From the NCBI GenBank assembly GCA_949987565.1, contig OX465114.1, forward strand, positions 7,656,933 to 7,720,932: 64,000 nucleotides of DNA. The letters are read 5' to 3'. The notes under the pieces were generated by a model. The model made no database searches and was not told where the DNA came from. It saw only the letters and a list, made by a program, of their open reading frames with translations. A program made the position numbers and the translations under genes. Within the stretch, counting starts at the first letter, position 1. Each line of letters opens with the position of its first letter. The DNA is from Luidia sarsii (taxonomy: Eukaryota; Echinodermata; Asteroidea; Paxillosida; Luidiidae). Shown piece after piece: positions 39,601 through 52,500 of the stretch.

Positions 39601-39705
39601 GTAGACATGGACTTGCACAAGATACATCTGCTTTTTGCGTACCAGCCCTCTTACCGTCTGAGCTATCCAGCCCTTACATAATGGCCTTCCCAAATCAGAA
39701 TGAAA
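39600..39705 (-). mobile_element. tRNA-headed SINE-like copy (minus strand)
   Basis: The minus strand reads AAGGCCATTATGTAAGGGCT followed by GGATAGCTCAGACGGTAAGA. This is a good tRNA D-arm and A box, with the same leader as the copies at 35.3 and 35.46 kb. I find no clear B box within the next 60 bp, so the copy is truncated or diverged. Confidence 0.5.
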
Positions 39706-40155
39706 ACAATTGCATCTGAATGTGTTAACATGTAAAAGTAAAAAATGTCAGCTTTAGATTCCGAGAACAATTAGACGGGTAATCTGTTCGGTAAAGAGCT
39801 CTATCCCTCCTACTGTCAGTCAAGGAAACAACTAAAAAATAACTCGCTACTTTTCTGTGAAATTCGTTTTACGTGCTGAGGAGAAGAGCCGGTATTTCTT
39901 TATATTTTTTTAGTTGTGATCCGATGGGTATAATGTTAAATTATGATGGATCAAGTTCAAATGTGTCAGATAATTTTCAATTGAGTTGATTTTACACGAC
40001 AAACGGTCATCCAATAATTCGTTCGCTGATTATCTCCAGCCATGAGGCTGCTGGTTCAAAAAAATCAACAATCAATGTTCGGTTAATTTTTTAGGCTCCG
40101 ATTTGGAGCTAGCGTGTGAATTTAATGTCCCTTTGAAGGAATAGTGATTTAGTAT
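39705..40155. other. 3' flank of the ApeC gene
   Basis: No gene or repeat recognised. A small hairpin CAGCC-ATGA-GGCTG occurs near 40,040. Confidence 0.4.
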
Positions 40156-40161
40156 TTTATT
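40156..40161 (-). terminator. Poly(A) signal AATAAA
   Basis: On the minus strand AATAAA lies about 85 nt downstream of the TAA stop at 40,246-40,248. The distance fits a short 3' UTR for the ApeC gene. No other close match was sought further downstream. Confidence 0.55.
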
Positions 40162-40245
40162 TTTTTGAAAAGATACCTATAGAATCGAACGCGGAACATT
40201 TTTAAGGATTCTTTTCATACGTAAAGGTTAGAGGTCGTGTTATAT

Positions 40246-40580
40246 TTAATTGTAATAGCAGAAATACTGTAGTATGTAGGAGGAGGTTATCGTAACGTAC
40301 GGGTGACTGCCTTTGATATTGCCCAGGCCATCCACACCCAATCGGAACCACTCCCGTTTGCCAGTCATACCCTGCACCTGCTGACACTGCTCGGTGTAAG
40401 AGAACAGGTAGAACGGGCTGTGTGACGGCAAGGTGATCGGTTCAGATTCATCACCATCGGTCATACAGCAGAAGTAGATCAGAGTGTCCTGGTCGTACAC
40501 TCCCGATGGCACGGTGCCATTGACGCTGTTAGTGTTGTTCGTATCCTCGCCATCCCAGAATACGGACCCAGATGACGTAC
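40246..40580 (-). CDS. ApeC-domain protein, terminal exon (C-terminal half of the domain)
   Basis: This is the last exon of a minus-strand gene. It begins after the acceptor TTTCATTTTCGGTCTAG and ends at TAA. Joined in phase 1 to the exon at 40,950, the border codon gives NCPNG followed by TSSGSVFWDGEDTNN. Further residues include GVYDQDTLIYFCCMTDG, a LP...PFYLF stretch, CQQVQGM, EWF, a G-HPY stretch, and a terminal FCYYN. This order (FWDxED, IYFCC, PFYL, CQ.V.GM, EWF, HPY, FCYY) is that of the C-terminal half of the ApeC domain of apextrins. That domain is found in secreted or membrane-associated proteins implicated in peptidoglycan recognition, immunity and extracellular matrix in marine invertebrates. 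The exon has 110 full codons plus the stop. It looks intact, with no frameshift or internal stop. Which ligand this protein binds cannot be told from sequence. Confidence 0.88.
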
Positions 40581-40949
40581 CTAGACCGAAAATGAAAGGG
40601 AGAAAAGCAGAAGCAACATCTAAACTGTAATCTTTATTGTCTGGGTTGGGAACGTTCGTTTTACTTTCCCATTTTTGATTTTACTTTCTTCTAAGCATAA
40701 TTGTTATGTTGATATTGGTTATTTCTTTTGAACACGTGAAGAATGGGGATGACCATAGGAAATCACATTTCCACGAGAAAAAAAAGGCTTCCTACCCTCT
40801 GGCTATTATTTTGCGCTTTGCTATTTAAACGACCTGCAAAATGAGTATCTCTTCGGGAATGATTTATTTCAGCACACGTTGATGTTGGTAATAGTGGTGC
40901 ATTCTGAATGCACGGTATTCGCCACGCGTGGAATCTTTACATAGCTTAC
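40581..40949 (-). other. Intron (phase 1, 369 nt) between the ApeC exons
   Basis: Donor G|GTAAGC and acceptor TTTTCGGTCTAG|GT are canonical. Removing the intron restores one continuous frame across a conserved part of the domain, which is the strongest evidence that this gene is functional or only recently lost. Confidence 0.85.
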
Positions 40950-41234
40950 CGTTTGGACAGTTTTGTCCGTACTTGAACAAACAGTATTGCCCACTCGGCC
41001 AGACAGGATGAGTATCAGCAACACGGTCTACGGTCTTCATGCAGAAGTGCTGCCACATGTCATCTTCTGTGTATGGACCTTTGAGGTGGTTTCCTGCTGA
41101 CCATTTAATCGGCAATAGGCTGTTTCCTCTCTCTTTGAAACGGGATCCTGTCATCCAGTCAGAGCCAGAATCAGTCGGGCAACCACTGGTAGGCATCGGC
41201 AACCCGTAGACTCCCTGCGGCCAGCTCGATCCCT
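40950..41234 (-). CDS. ApeC-domain protein, exon with the N-terminal half of the domain
   Basis: The exon starts after an acceptor CTATTTACTAATTCTAG and ends at the donor GTAAGC, with phase 1 on both sides. It encodes WPQGVYGLPMPTSGCP at its start, then a DWMTGSR stretch, HLKGPYTEDDMWQHFCMKT, and then VWPSGQYCLFKYGQNCPNG. The two WPxGxY motifs, GCP, FCxK and NCPxG match the first half of an ApeC domain. With the terminal exon the domain is about 205 residues, the usual full length. Cysteines at GCP, FC, YC and NCP are available for disulphides, as expected of a secreted protein. The upstream border is likely but not certain, because the same frame stays open to 41,451. Confidence 0.85.
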
Positions 41235-41451
41235 CTAGAATTAGTAAATAGATATAGACATAATCCATTAATATTGATAAAGGGTCAGTCACTTTCTTCT
41301 GCATAGTAACGCATTCTGATCTGCAACATGTTCGCATATGGATGATCTGATAATATCCTTGAGGTGTGACCGGAAGCTCAATGGTGGGCGATGTAGAACC
41401 AATCCTGCCGAGGGTCCAGCGACCTGGTTTTCGTAAAGCGTGTACCCACAC
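41235..41451 (-). other. Open extension upstream of the ApeC exon (possible exon, unresolved)
   Basis: The frame of the ApeC exon remains open for 72 more codons on its 5' side, with GRWTLGRIGSTSPTIELP and QGYYQIIHMRTCCRSECV. Such a run is not very likely by chance but does occur in introns. I find no donor of the right phase that would make it a separate exon ahead of the acceptor at 41,235. It may be a 5' extension of the exon, an alternative exon, or intron. I recognise no domain in it. Confidence 0.3.
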
Positions 41452-41459
41452 TATTTTAA

Positions 41460-42340
41460 TAAGTAGCCTGTACAGGCTAAATCAACTGATCTGATGTATA
41501 ACACAACAGTGGTATAGTCGTTCGTTTGTGTGTGATTTTTTTCTCGAAGATTAAAAGTCTTACATAACATGTTATTTGACTACGCTAAAATGGGGTAAGA
41601 AAGCGGAAATTATGGCTAAAAAAGTCGCGTTTTAGGGGTGATTCTATTTTGTGCTATAATTAGTAATAAACCTACTCGGCAGTACTGTAGTGGTACCGCC
41701 AATCTGGTTCGTTTAGTTCTATGACATGGATGGGAAGGGGGAGGTGGAAAAGGGACTTGAAAAGGTTGTTTCACTTTAAACCAGTTGAATGAAAAACATT
41801 TGATAGGAAGGAGGCTGAATTAAAATTCTGCAGCACATTGACTTGAGTAGGAATATTTTGTTGGAATTCTGATACAGATTGACCGCTTGTGGTAGAAATG
41901 ATTGTAGGCCTTGAACCGGTGGAATGTTTTGGAGATGGAAAGCGGAAAGTGGAAATTGTTCTGCGTCAGATTGACCACGTATATGGATGAATAGGAAAAT
42001 GGAACGAGGGTACACAATATTTGTACCGTGTGTGGATCCGAAAGTAATCGATGGGCAAACGGGTACAATCCTCCGTTGCTTCGACTTTGCTGATCGTGTG
42101 GCAGTCGTAATGTAATCAACGGGTAAACGGGGATAATCCTCTGGACAATAAACTGCACGTTGCACTGGCTTTGCCTATCGGGTGGTGGTCCGAATATCTC
42201 ATGAGACGAAGCGTGGTTTTGAAGAAAGAGCCAGAAACTAAATGTGTTTGTCAGTGTTTTCTCTGCACATTGTCCGAAGTCATGAGCAATGTTGTCGGAC
42301 AAAACGTTTGTAAAAAAAAAAAAAATTCCCAATTTTGTTC
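41460..42340. other. Intronic or intergenic spacer with a short direct repeat
   Basis: No exon recognised. GTAATCGATGGGCAAACGGG at about 42,044 is echoed by GTAATCAACGGGTAAACGGG about 68 bp later, giving almost two tandem copies around 42,030-42,150. An A-run at about 42,312-42,325 lies just before the 36-bp array. Confidence 0.5.
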
Positions 42341-43829
42341 GCGAATGGCGAAGAGGTGTTTGCGCCTATTCCTTCACTCAGCACATTTTGCGCTTCCCCG
42401 ATGACTTTCCCAACCAGCCCTGTTTGCACTTCCCCGATGACTTCCCCACCCAGCCATGTTTGCGCTTCCCCGATTACTTCCCCATGCACCCAGCCCTGTT
42501 TGTTCTTCCCCGATGACTTCCCCACCCAGCCCTGTTTGCGCTTCCCGATGACTTACCCACTCAGCTCTTTTTGCGCTTCCCCGATGACATCCCCACCCAG
42601 CCCTGTTTGCGCTTCCACGATGACTTCCTCACCCAGCCCTATTTGCACTTCCCCGATGACTTCCCCACCCAGCTCTGTTTGTGCTTCCCCGATGTCTTCT
42701 CCACCAAGCCCTGTTTGTGCTTCCCCGATGACTTCCCCACCCGGCCCTGTTTGCGCTTCCCCGATGACTTCCCCACGCAGCCCTGTTTGCGCTTCCCCGA
42801 TGACTTCCCCACCCAGCCCTGTTTGCGCTTCCCCGATGACTTCCTCACCCAGCCCTGTTTGCACTTCCCCGATGACTTCCCCACCCGGGCCTGTTTGCGC
42901 TTCCCCGATGACTTCCCCACCCGGGCCTGTCTGCACTTCCCCGATGACGTCCCCACCCAGCCATGTTTGCGCTTCCCCGATGACTTCCCCACCCTGCCCT
43001 GTTTGCGCTTCCCGATGACTTCCCCACCCAGCCCTGTTTCCGCTTCCCCGATGACTTCCCCACCCTGCCCTGTTTGCGCTTCCCCGATGACTTCCCCACC
43101 CGGGCCTGTTTGTTCTTCCCCGATGACTTCCCCACCCAGCTCTGATTGTGCTTCCCCGATGTCTTTTCCACCAAGCCCGGTTTCCGCTTCCCCGATGACT
43201 TCCCCACCCAGCCCTGTTTGCGCTTCCCCGATGACTACCCCACCAAGCCCTGTTTGTCCTTTCCCGATGACTTCCCCACGCAGCCCTGTTTGCACTCCCC
43301 CGATGACATCCTCACCCAGCCCTGTTTGCACTTCCCCGATGACGTCCCCACCCAGCCATGTTTGCGCTTCCCCGATGACTTCCCCACCCAGCCCTGTTTG
43401 CGCTTCCCCGATGACTTCCCCACCCTGCCCTGTTTGCGCTTCCCCGATGACATCCCCACCCAGCCCTGTTTGTGCTTCCCCGATAACTTCCCCACCCAAC
43501 CCTGTTTGCGCTTCCCCGATGACTTCCTCACCCAGCCCTGTTTGCACTTCCCCGATGACGTCCCCACCCAGCCATGTTTGCGCTTCCCCGATGACTTCCC
43601 CACCCAGCCCTGTTTGCGCTTCCCCGATGACTTCCCCACCCAGCCCTGTTTGCGCTTCCACGATGACTTCCCCACCCTGCCCTGTTTGCGCTTCCCCGAT
43701 GACATCCCCACCCAGCCCTGTTTGTGCTTCCCGGATAACTTCCCCACCCAGCCCTGTTTGCACTTCCCCGATGACGTCCCCACCCAGCCATGTTTGCGCT
43801 TCCCCGATGACTTCCCCACCTAACCCTGT

Positions 43830-46800
43830 TTGCGCTTCCCCGATGACTTCCTCACCCAGCCCTTTTTGCGCTTCCCCGATGACTTCCCCACCCAGCCCTG
43901 TTTGCGCTTCCCCGATGACTTCCCCACCCAGCCCTGTTTGTACTTCCCCGATGACGTCCCCACCCAGCCATGTTTGCGCTTCCCCGATGACTTCCCCACC
44001 CAACACTGTTTGCGCTTCACCGATGACGTCCCCACCCAGCCCTGTTTGCGCTTCCCCGATGACTTCCCCACCCAGCCCTGTTTGCGCTTCCCCGATGACT
44101 TCCCCACCCAGCCCTGTTTGCGCTTCCCCGATGACTTCCTCACCCAGCCCTGTTTGTACTTCCCCGATGACGTCCCCACCCAGCCATGTTTGCGCTTCCC
44201 CGATGACTTCCCCACCTAGCCCTGCTTGCGCTTCCCCGATGACTTCCCCACTCAGCTCTTTTTGCGCTTCCCCGATGACTTCCCCACCAAGCCCAGTTTG
44301 CGCTTCCCCGATGACTTCCCCACCCGTGCCTGTTTGTTCTTCCCCGATGACTTCCCCACCCAGCTCTGATTGTGCTTTCCCGATGTCTTTTCCACCAAGC
44401 CCTGTTTGTGCTTCCCCGATGACTTCCCCACCCAGCCCTGTTTGCACTTCCCCGTTGACGTCCCCACCCAGCCATGTTTGCGCTTCCCCGATGACTTCCC
44501 CACCTAACCCTGTTTGCGCTTCCACGATGACTTCCTCACCCAGCCCTTTTTGCGCTTCCCCGATGACTTCCCCACCCAGCCCTGTTTGCGCTTCCCCGAT
44601 GACTTCCCCACCCAGCCCTGTTTGTACTTCCCCGATGACGTCCCCACCCAGCCATGTTTGCGCTTCCCCGATGACTTCCCCACCCAACCCTGTTTGCGCT
44701 TCCCCGATGACGTCCCCACCCAGCCCTGTTTGCGCTTCCCCGATGACTTCCCCACCCAGCCCTGTTTGCGCTTCCCCGATGACTTCCCCACCCAGCCCTG
44801 TTTGCGCTTCCCCGATGACTTCCTCACCCAGCCCTGTTTGTACTTCCCCGATGACGTCCCCACCCAGCCATGTTTGCGCTTCCCCGATGACTTCCCCACC
44901 CAGCCCTGTTTGCGCTTCCCCGATGACTTCCCCACTCAGCTCTTTTTGCGCTTCCCCGATGACTTCCCCACCAAGCCCAGTTTGCGCTTCCCCGATGACT
45001 TCCCCACCCGTGCCTGTTTGTACTTCCCCGATGACGTCCCCACCCAGCCATGTTTGCGCTTCCCCGATGACTTCCCCACCCAACCCTGTTTGCGCTTCCC
45101 CGATGACGTCCCCACCCAGCCCTGTTTGCGCTTCCCCGATGACTTCCCCACCCAGCCCTGTTTGCGCTTCCCCGATGACTTCCCCACCCAGCCCTGTTTG
45201 CGCTTCCCCGATGACTTCCTCACCCAGCCCTGTTTGTACTTCCCCGATGACGTCCCCACCCAGCCATGTTTGCGCTTCCCCGATGACTTCCCCACCCAGC
45301 CCTGTTTGCGCTTCCCCGATGACTTCCCCACTCAGCTCTTTTTGCGCTTCCCCGATGACTTCCCCACCAAGCCCAGTTTGCGCTTCCCCGATGACTTCCC
45401 CACCCGTGCCTGTTTGTTCTTCCCCGATGACTTCCCCACCCAGCTCTGATTGTGCTTCCCCGATGTCTTTTCCACCGAGCCCTGTTTGTGCTTCCCCGAT
45501 GACTTCCCCACCCGGCCCTGTTTGCGCTTCCCCAATGACTTCCCCACACAGCCCAGTTTGTGCTTCCTCGATGACTTCCCCACGAAGCCCTGTTTGCGCT
45601 CCCCCGATGACTTCCCCACGCAGCCCTGTTTGCACTCCCCCGATGACTTCCTCACTCAGCCTTTTTTCCACTTCCCCGATGACGTCCCCACCCAGCCATG
45701 TTTGCGCTTCCCCGATGACTTCCCCACCCAGCCCTGTTTGCGCTTCCCCGATGACTTCCGCACCCAGCCCTGTTTGCGCTTCCCCAATGACTTCCCCACC
45801 CTGCCCTGTTTGCGCTTCCCCGATGACATCCCCACCCAGCCCTGTTTGTGCTTCCCGGATAACTTCCCCACCCAGCCCTGTTTGCACTTCCCCGTTGACG
45901 TCCCCACCCAGCCATGTTTGCGCTTTCCCGATGACTTCCCCACCTAACCCTGTTTGCGCTTCCACGATGACTTCCTCACCCAGCCCTTTTTGCGCTTCCC
46001 CGATGACTTCCCCACCCAGCCCTGTTTGCGCTTCCCCGATGACTTCCCCACCCAGCCCTGTTTGTACTTCCCCGATGACGTCCCCACCCAGCCATGTTTG
46101 CGCTTCCCCGATGACTTCCCCACCCAACCCTGTTTGCGCTTCCCCGATGACGTCCCCACCCAGCCCTGTTTGCGCTTCCCCGATGACTTCCCCACCCAGC
46201 CCTGTTTGCGCTTCCTCGATGACTTCCCCACCCAGCCCTGTTTGCGCTTCCCCGATGACTTCCTCACCCAGCCCTGTTTGTACTTTCCCGATGACGTCCC
46301 CACCCAGCCATGTTTGCGCTTCCCCGATGACTTCCCCACCCAGCCCTGTTTGCGCTTCCCCGATGACTTCCCCACTAAGCTCTTTTTGCGCTTCCCCGAT
46401 GACTTCCCCACCAAGCCCAGTTTGCGCTTCCCCGATGACTTCCCCACCCGTGCCTGTTTGTTCTTCCCCGATGACTTCCCCACCCAGCTCTGATTGTGCT
46501 TCCCCGATGTCTTTTCAACCAAGCCCTGTTTGTGCTTCCCCGATGACTTCCCCACCCGGCCCTGTTTGCGCTTCCCCGATGACTTCCCCACACAGCCCTG
46601 TTTGTTCTTCCCCGATGACTTCCCCACCCAGCTCTGATTGTGCTTCCCCGATGTCTTTTCCACCAAGCCCTGTTTGTGCTTCCCCGATGACTTCCCCACC
46701 CGGCCCTGTTTGCACTTCCCCGATGACGTCCCCACCCAGCCATGTTTGCGCTTCCCCCATGACTTCCCCACCCAGCCCTGTTTGCGCTTCCCCGATGACT

Positions 46801-49400
46801 TCCCCACCCAGCCCTGTTTGCGCTTCCCCGATGACTTCCCCACCCTGCCCTGTTTGCGCTTCCCCGATGACTTCCCCACCCAGCCCTGTTTGCGCTTCCC
46901 CGATGACTTCCCCACCCTGCCCTGTTTGCGCTTCCCCGATGACTTCCCCACCCAGCCATGTTTGCGCTCCCCGATGACTTCCCCACCCAGCCCCGTTTGC
47001 GCTTCCCCGATGACTTCCCCACCCAGCCCTGTTTGCGCTTCCCCGATGACTTCCCCACCCTTCCCTGTTTGCGCTTCCCCGATGACTTTCCCACCCAGCT
47101 CTGTTTGTGCTTCCCCGATGTCTTCTCCACCAAGCCCTGTTTGTGCTTCCCCGATGACTTCCCCACCCTGCCCTGTTTGCGCTTCCCCGATGACTTCCCC
47201 ACCCTTCCCTGTTTGCGCTTCCCCGATGACTTCCCCACCCAGCCCTGTTTGCGCTTCCCGATGACTTCCCCACACAGCCATGTTTGCGCTTCCCCGATGA
47301 CTTCCCCACTCAGCCCTGTTTGCGCTTCCCCGATGACTTCCCCACCCAGCCCTGTTTGCGCTTCCCCGATGACTTCCCCACCCTGCCCTGTTTGCGCTTC
47401 CCCGATGACGTCCCCACCCAGCCATGTTTGCGCTCCCCGATGACTTCCCCACCCAGCCCTGTTTCCGCTTCCCCGATGACTTCCCCACCCTGCCCTGTTT
47501 GCGCTTCCCCGATGACGTCCCCACCCAGCCATGTTTGCACTCCCCCGATGACTTCCTCACCCAGCCTTTTTTCCACTTCCCCGATGACGTCCCCACCCAG
47601 CCATGTTTGCGCTTCCCCGATGACTTCCCCACCCAGCCCTGTTTGCGCTTCCCCGATGACTTCCCCACCCAGCCCTGTTTGCGCTTCCCCGATGACTTCC
47701 CCACCCTGCCCTGTTTGCGCTTCCCCGATGACATCCCCACCCAGCCCTGTTTGTGCTTCCCGGATAACTTCCCCACCCAGCCCTGTTTGCACTTCCCCGT
47801 TGACGTCCCCACCCAGCCATGTTTGCGCTTCCCCGATGACTTCCCCACCTAACCCTGTTTGCGCTTCCACGATGACTTCCTCACCCAGCCCTTTTTGCGC
47901 TTCCCCGATGACTTCCCCACCCAGCCCTGTTTGCGCTTCCCCGATGACTTCCCCACCCAGCCCTGTTTGTACTTCCCCGATGACGTCCCCACCCAGCCAT
48001 GTTTGCGCTTCCCCGATGACTTCCCCACCCAACCCTGTTTGCGCTTCCCCGATGACGTCCCCACCCAGCCCTGTTTGCGCTTCCCCGATGACTTCCCCAC
48101 CCAGCCCTGTTTGCGCTTCCCCGATGACTTCCCCACCCAGCCCTGTTTGCGCTTCCCCGATGACTTCCTCACCCAGCCCTGTTTGTACTTCCCCGATGAC
48201 GTCCCCACCCAGCCATGTTTGCGCTTCCCCGATGACTTCCCCACCCAGCCCTGTTTGCGCTTCCCCGATGACTTCCCCACTCAGCTCTTTTTGCGCTTCC
48301 CCGATGACTTCCCCACCAAGCCCAGTTTGCGCTTCCCCGATGACTTCCCCACCCGTGCCTGTTTGTTCTTCCCCGATGACTTCCCCACCCAGCTCTGATT
48401 GTGCTTCCCCGATGTCTTTTCCACCGAGCCCTGTTTGTGCTTCCCCGATGACTTCCCCACCCGGCCCTGTTTGCGCTTCCCCGATGACTTCCCCACACAG
48501 CCCAGTTTGTGCTTCCTCGATGACTTCCCCACGAAGCCCTGTTTGCGCTCCCCCGATGACTTCCCCACGCAGCCCTGTTTGCACTCCCCCGATGACTTCC
48601 TCACCCAGCCTTTTTTCCACTTCCCCGATGACGTCCCCACCCAGCCATGTTTGCGCTTCCCCGATGACTTCCCCACCCAGCCCTGTTTGCGCTTCCCCGA
48701 TGACTTCCCCACCCAGCCCTGTTTGCGCTTCCCCGATGACTTCCCCACCCTGCCCTGTTTGCGCTTCCCCGATGACATCCCCACCCAGCCCTGTTTGTGC
48801 TTCCCGGATAACTTCCCCACCCAGCCCTGTTTGCACTTCCCCGTTGACGTCCCCACCCAGCCATGTTTGCGCTTTCCCGATGACTTCCCCACCTAACCCT
48901 GTTTGCGCTTCCACGATGACTTCCTCACCCAGCCCTTTTTGCGCTTCCCCGATGACTTCCCCACCCAGCCCTGTTTGCGCTTCCCCGATGACTTCCCCAC
49001 CCAGCCCTGTTTGTACTTCCCCGAAGACGTCCCCACCCAGCCATGTTTGCGCTTCCCCGATGACTTCCCCACCCAACCCTGTTTGCGCTTCCCCGATGAC
49101 GTCCCCACCCAGCCCTGTTTGCGCTTCCCCGATGACTTCCCCACCCAGCCCTGTTTGCGCTTCCTCGATGACTTCCCCACCCAGCCCTGTTTACGCTTCC
49201 CCGATGACTTCCTCACCCAGCCCTGTTTGTACTTCCCCGATGACGTCCCCACCCAGCCATGTTTGCGCTTCCCCGATGACTTCCCCACCCAGCCCTGTTT
49301 GCGCTTCCCCGATGACTTCCCCACTCAGCTCTTTTTGCGCTTCCCCGATGACTTCCCCACCAAGCCCAGTTTGCGCTTCCCCGATGACTTCCCCACCCCC
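43830..49400. repeat. Higher-order copies within the 36-bp array (1,044-1,905 bp spacing)
   Basis: A distinctive run beginning CCACCTAACCCTGTTTGCGC and followed by a TTCCACGATGACTTCCTCAC unit starts near 44,514, 45,954, 47,859, 48,903 and 49,535. Spacings are 1,440, 1,905, 1,044 and 632 bp. 1,440 and 1,044 are multiples of 36. A related start is at 43,830. Duplications of multi-unit blocks built the array. Confidence 0.7.
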
Positions 49401-49550
49401 ACCCCCACATCCCCACCCAGCCCTGTTTGTGCTTCCCGGATAACTTCCCCACCCAGCCCTGTTTGCACTTCCCCGTTGACGTCCCCACCCAGCCATGTTT
49501 GCGCTTCCCCGATGACTTCCCCACCTAACCCTGTTTGCGCTTCCACGATG

Positions 49551-52500
49551 ACTTCCTCACCCAGCCCTTTTTGCGCTTCCCCGATGACTTCCCCACCCAG
49601 CCCTGTTTGCGCTTCCCCGATGACTTCCCCACCCAGCCCTGTTTGTACTTCCCCGATGACGTCCCCACCCAGCCATGTTTGCGCTTCCCCGATGACGTCC
49701 CCACCCAGCCCTGTTTGCGCTTCCCCGATGACTTCCCCACCCAGCCCTGTTTGCGCTTCCCCGATGACTTCCCCACCCAGCCCTGTTTGCGCTTCCCCGA
49801 TGACTTCCTCACCCAGCCCTGTTTGTACTTCCCCGATGACGTCCCCACCCAGCCATGTTTGCGCTTCCCCGATGACTTCCCCACCCAGCCCTGTTTGCGC
49901 TTCCCCGATGACTTCCCCACTCAGCTCTTTTTTGCGCTTCCCCGATGACTTCCCCACCAAGCCCAGTTTGCGCTTCCCCGATGACTTCCCCACCCGTGCC
50001 TGTTTGTTCTTCCCCGATGACTTCCCCACCCAGCTCTGATTGTGCTTCCCCGATGTCTTTTCCACCGAGCCCTGTTTGTGCTTCCCCGATGACTTCCCCA
50101 CCCGGCCCTGTTTGCGCTTCCCCGATGACTTCCCCACACAGCCCAGTTTGTGCTTCCTCGATGACTTCCCCACGAAGCCCTGTTTGCGCTCCCCCGATGA
50201 CTTCCCCACGCAGCCCTGTTTGCACTCCCCCGATGACTTCCTCACCCAGCCTTTTTTCCACTTCCCCGATGACGTCCCCACCCAGCCATGTTTGCGCTTC
50301 CCCGATGACTTCCCCACCCAGCCCTGTTTGCGCTTCCCCGATGACTTCCCCACCCAGCCCTGTTTGCGCTTCCCCGATGACTTCCCCACCCTGCCCTGTT
50401 TGCGCTTCCCCGATGACATCCCCACCCAGCCCTGTTTGTGCTTCCCGGATAACTTCCCCACCCAGCCATGTTTGCGCTTTCCCGATGACTTCCCCACGTA
50501 ACCCTGTTTGCGCTTCCACGATGACTTCCTCACCCAGCCCTTTTTGCGCTTCCCCGATGACTTCCCCACCCAGCCCTGTTTGCGCTTCCCCGATGACTTC
50601 CCCACCCAGCCCTGTTTGTACTTCCCCGATGACGTCCCCACCCAGCCCTGTTTACGCTTCCCCGATGACTTCCTCACCCAGCCCTGTTTGTACTTCCCCG
50701 ATGACGTCCCCACCCAGCCATGTTTGCGCTTCCCCGATGACTTCCCCACCCAGCCCTGTTTGCGCTTCCCCGATGACTTCCCCACTCAGCTCTTTTTGCG
50801 CTTCCCCGATGACTTCCCCACCAAGCCCAGTTTGCGCTTCCCCGATGACTTCCCCACCCGTGCCTGTTTGTTCTTCCCCGATGACTTCCCCACCCAGCTC
50901 TGATTGTGCTTCCCCGATGTCTTTTCCACCAAGCCCTGTTTGTGCTTCCCCGATGACTTCCCCACCCGGCCCTGTTTGCGCTTCCCCGATGACTTCCCCA
51001 CACAGCCCTGTTTGTTCTTCCCCGATGACTTCCCCACCCAGCTCTGATTGTGCTTCCCCGATGTCTTTTCCACCAAGCCCTGTTTGTGCTTCCCCGATGA
51101 CTTCCCCACCCGGCCCTGTTTGCACTTCCCCGATGACGTCCCCACCCAGCCATGTTTGCGCTTCCCCCATGACTTCCCCACCCAGCCCTGTTTGCGCTTC
51201 CCCGATGACTTCCCCACCCAGCCCTGTTTGCGCTTCCCCGATGACTTCCCCACCCTGCCCTGTTTGCGCTTCCCCGATGACTTCCCCACCCAGCCCTGTT
51301 TGCGCTTCCCCGATGACTTCCCCACCCTGCCCTGTTTGCGCTTCCCCGATGACTTCCCCACCCAGCCATGTTTGCGCTCCCCGATGACTTCCCCACCCAG
51401 CCCCGTTTGCGCTTCCCCGATGACTTCCCCACCCAGCCCTGTTTGCGCTTCCCCGATGACTTCCCCACCCTTCCCTGTTTGCGCTTCCCCGATGACTTTC
51501 CCACCCAGCTCTGTTTGTGCTTCCCCGATGTCTTCTCCACCAAGCCCTGTTTGTGCTTCCCCGATGACTTCCCCACCCTGCCCTGTTTGCGCTTCCCCGA
51601 TGACTTCCCCACCCTTCCCTGTTTGCGCTTCCCCGATGACTTCCCCACCCAGCCCTGTTTGCGCTTCCCGATGACTTCCCCACACAGCCATGTTTGCGCT
51701 TCCCCGATGACTTCCCCACTCAGCCCTGTTTGCGCTTCCCCGATGACTTCCCCACCCAGCCCTGTTTGCGCTTCCCCGATGACTTCCCCACCCTGCCCTG
51801 TTTGCGCTTCCCCGATGACGTCCCCACCCAGCCATGTTTGCGCTCCCCGATGACTTCCCCACCCAGCCCTGTTTGCGCTTCCCCGATGACTTCCCCACCC
51901 TTCCCTGTTTGCGCTTCCCCGATGACTTCCCCACCCAGCTCTGTTTGTGCTTCCCCGATGACTTCCTCACCCAGCCCTTTTTGCGCTTCCCCGATGACTT
52001 CCCCACCCAGCCCTGTTTGCGCTTCCCCGATGACTTCCCCACCCAGCCCTGTTTGTACTTCCCCGATGACGTCCCCACCCAGCCATGTTTGCGCTTCCCC
52101 GATGACGTCCCCACCCAGCCCTGTTTGCGCTTCCCCGATGACTTCCCCACCCAGCCCTGTTTGCGCTTCCCCGATGACTTCCCCACCCAGCCCTGTTTGC
52201 GCTTCCCCGATGACTTCCTCACCCAGCCCTGTTTGTACTTCCCCGATGACGTCCCCACCCAGCCATGTTTGTGCTTCCCCGATGACTTCCCCACCCAGCC
52301 CTGTTTGCGCTTCCCCGATGACTTCCCCACTCAGCTCTTTTTTGCGCTTCCCCGATGACTTCCCCACCAAGCCCAGTTTGCGCTTCCCCGATGACTTCCC
52401 CACCCGTGCCTGTTTGTTCTTCCCCGATGACTTCCCCACCCAGCTCTGATTGTGCTTCCCCGATGTCTTTTCCACCGAGCCCTGTTTGTGCTTCCCCGAT

